From assembly GCA_937976685.1 (NCBI GenBank), contig CALJWR010000306.1:1-32391 (forward strand): 32,391 nt of DNA, given 5' to 3'. Source of the stretch: an uncultured Verrucomicrobiae bacterium (lineage in GTDB: Bacteria; Verrucomicrobiota; Verrucomicrobiia; Limisphaerales; J093). Every line of letters starts with the position of its first letter. Position 1 is the stretch's first letter. The translations under genes and the position numbers were made by a program. The notes below the pieces were generated by a model. The model was not told where the DNA came from, ran no database searches, and saw nothing but the letters and a program-made list of their open reading frames with translations. Below, in pieces: positions 32,161 to 32,391 of the stretch.

Positions 32161-32300
32161 CGTCGGCGCCCCCGCCGGCCGGGCGGATCGGGCAACGCAA
32201 TCGACTCGAAGGGTAGCGGCCGGCGCCCCCGCCGGCCGTCCCGTCGTTGTAGGCTGTGGCACGCGAAGCGCCGTAATGGCCAGCGCCCCCGCCGGCCGGG
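32161..32300. repeat. GC-rich palindrome array, three units of 57-60 bases
   Basis: The perfect hairpin CGGCCGGCG-CCCC-CGCCGGCCG occurs at 32217-32238. Related copies begin at 32164 (CGGCGCCCCCGCCGGCCG) and 32281 (CAGCGCCCCCGCCGGCCG). Unit spacing is 57 and 60 bases. A weak fourth core, CGGTGCCCCCGCAGG, lies at 32020. The intervening DNA is only loosely conserved (GCAACGC near two units). The array is probably structural RNA or DNA, not protein coding, although its frames happen to stay open. Confidence 0.75.
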
Positions 32301-32326
32301 CGCATAGTGCAGAGCGTTGAAAAAGC

Positions 32327-32391
32327 TCATCGCGGCCCGCGTTTCCGCCTGCGGTCGTTCAGGGCGAGGCGTTTGGCTTCCGGTTCGGCGT
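32327..32391 (-). CDS. Possible C-terminal end of a minus-strand gene (edge fragment)
   Basis: On the minus strand, the frame entering at the right edge reads AEPEAKRLALNDRRRKRGPR and stops at TGA (plus-strand TCA at 32327-32329). The basic helical character could be a true C-terminus, and the palindrome array and terminator-like hairpin lie just beyond its stop, as expected between convergent genes. Only 20 codons are visible, so this is weak. Confidence 0.3.
   Translation of the reverse strand, partial: AEPEAKRLALNDRRRKRGPR

Larger units (their letters stand above)
31711..32326. other. Intergenic region after the defence operon
   Basis: About 615 bases hold no convincing gene. From left to right I see two CCCCGGGG palindromes (31712-31767), a diverged direct repeat (31781-31815), the hairpin at 31926-31964, a CCGCCAAGACGCCCAGCGCG stretch at about 32080-32099 that looks like another short-period repeat, and the GC palindrome array (32161-32300). 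Open frames in this stretch are short, Arg/Gly-rich and follow the repeats. Confidence 0.7.

Noticed and set aside
32161..32300. CRISPR array
   Set aside because: The repeat core is only about 18 bases, self-complementary along its whole length and imperfect, spacers are uneven and no cas gene is near.
32012..32320. Plus-strand frame of 102 codons rich in APAG
   Set aside because: It is the translation of the GC palindromes, and the minus strand of the same array is open in three frames as well; no start signal.

Overview
The window is high-GC bacterial DNA. It contains most of the morphogenesis half of a siphovirus-type prophage (or phage), followed by a long same-strand operon that reads as a multi-layer anti-phage defence island. 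Nearly all genes are on the + strand, closely packed, and many overlap by 1 to 4 bases. I cannot name the host: there is no rRNA, tRNA or housekeeping gene. Lipobox-bearing lysis proteins and purine-rich ribosome binding sites fit a Gram-negative-type bacterium. Several families of short interspersed palindromes give a loose hint of a large environmental genome.

Region 1 (1-14542), phage virion genes: the C-terminal end of a major capsid protein, a DUF2190 capsid cement protein, small connector/completion proteins, an HK97 gp10-like protein, the tail tube protein, a tail assembly chaperone with a probable -1 frameshift extension, a holin-like protein and a nested spanin-like lysis pair, a short tape measure protein, then a run of large distal-tail and adhesin proteins. 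One of these has a PPC-like beta domain followed by nine ~14-residue repeats. Three small unknown genes close the module before a terminator-like hairpin at about 14562-14592. No terminase, portal, integrase or repressor lies in the window.

Region 2 (14671-31710), defence operon: a good sigma70-type promoter (TTGACA / TATACT) precedes a small HTH protein. Then come a PLD-like/SNF2 helicase, a DUF4391 gene broken by a repeat insertion, a type III Mod methyltransferase, a type III Res helicase-endonuclease, an AAA_13/RloC-like ATPase with a zinc hook and a putative anticodon-nuclease triad, a TrlF/SMC-like ATPase, a histidine kinase with HEAT-like repeats, a response regulator with two winged-helix-like regions, a DUF429 RNase H-fold protein and a small zinc-ribbon protein. 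From Res through the response regulator every junction overlaps by 1 to 4 bases, so these genes are probably translationally coupled. The implied logic is restriction by Mod/Res plus helicase, a tRNA-cutting guard, and a phosphorelay that could sense infection or control expression. That combination is the most interesting feature of the window.

Region 3 (31711-32391) is mostly non-coding: palindromic repeats around a CCCCGGGG core, a duplicated promoter-like segment, a bidirectional terminator-like hairpin, an array of GC-rich palindromes every 57-60 bases, and possibly the last 20 codons of a minus-strand gene at the right edge.
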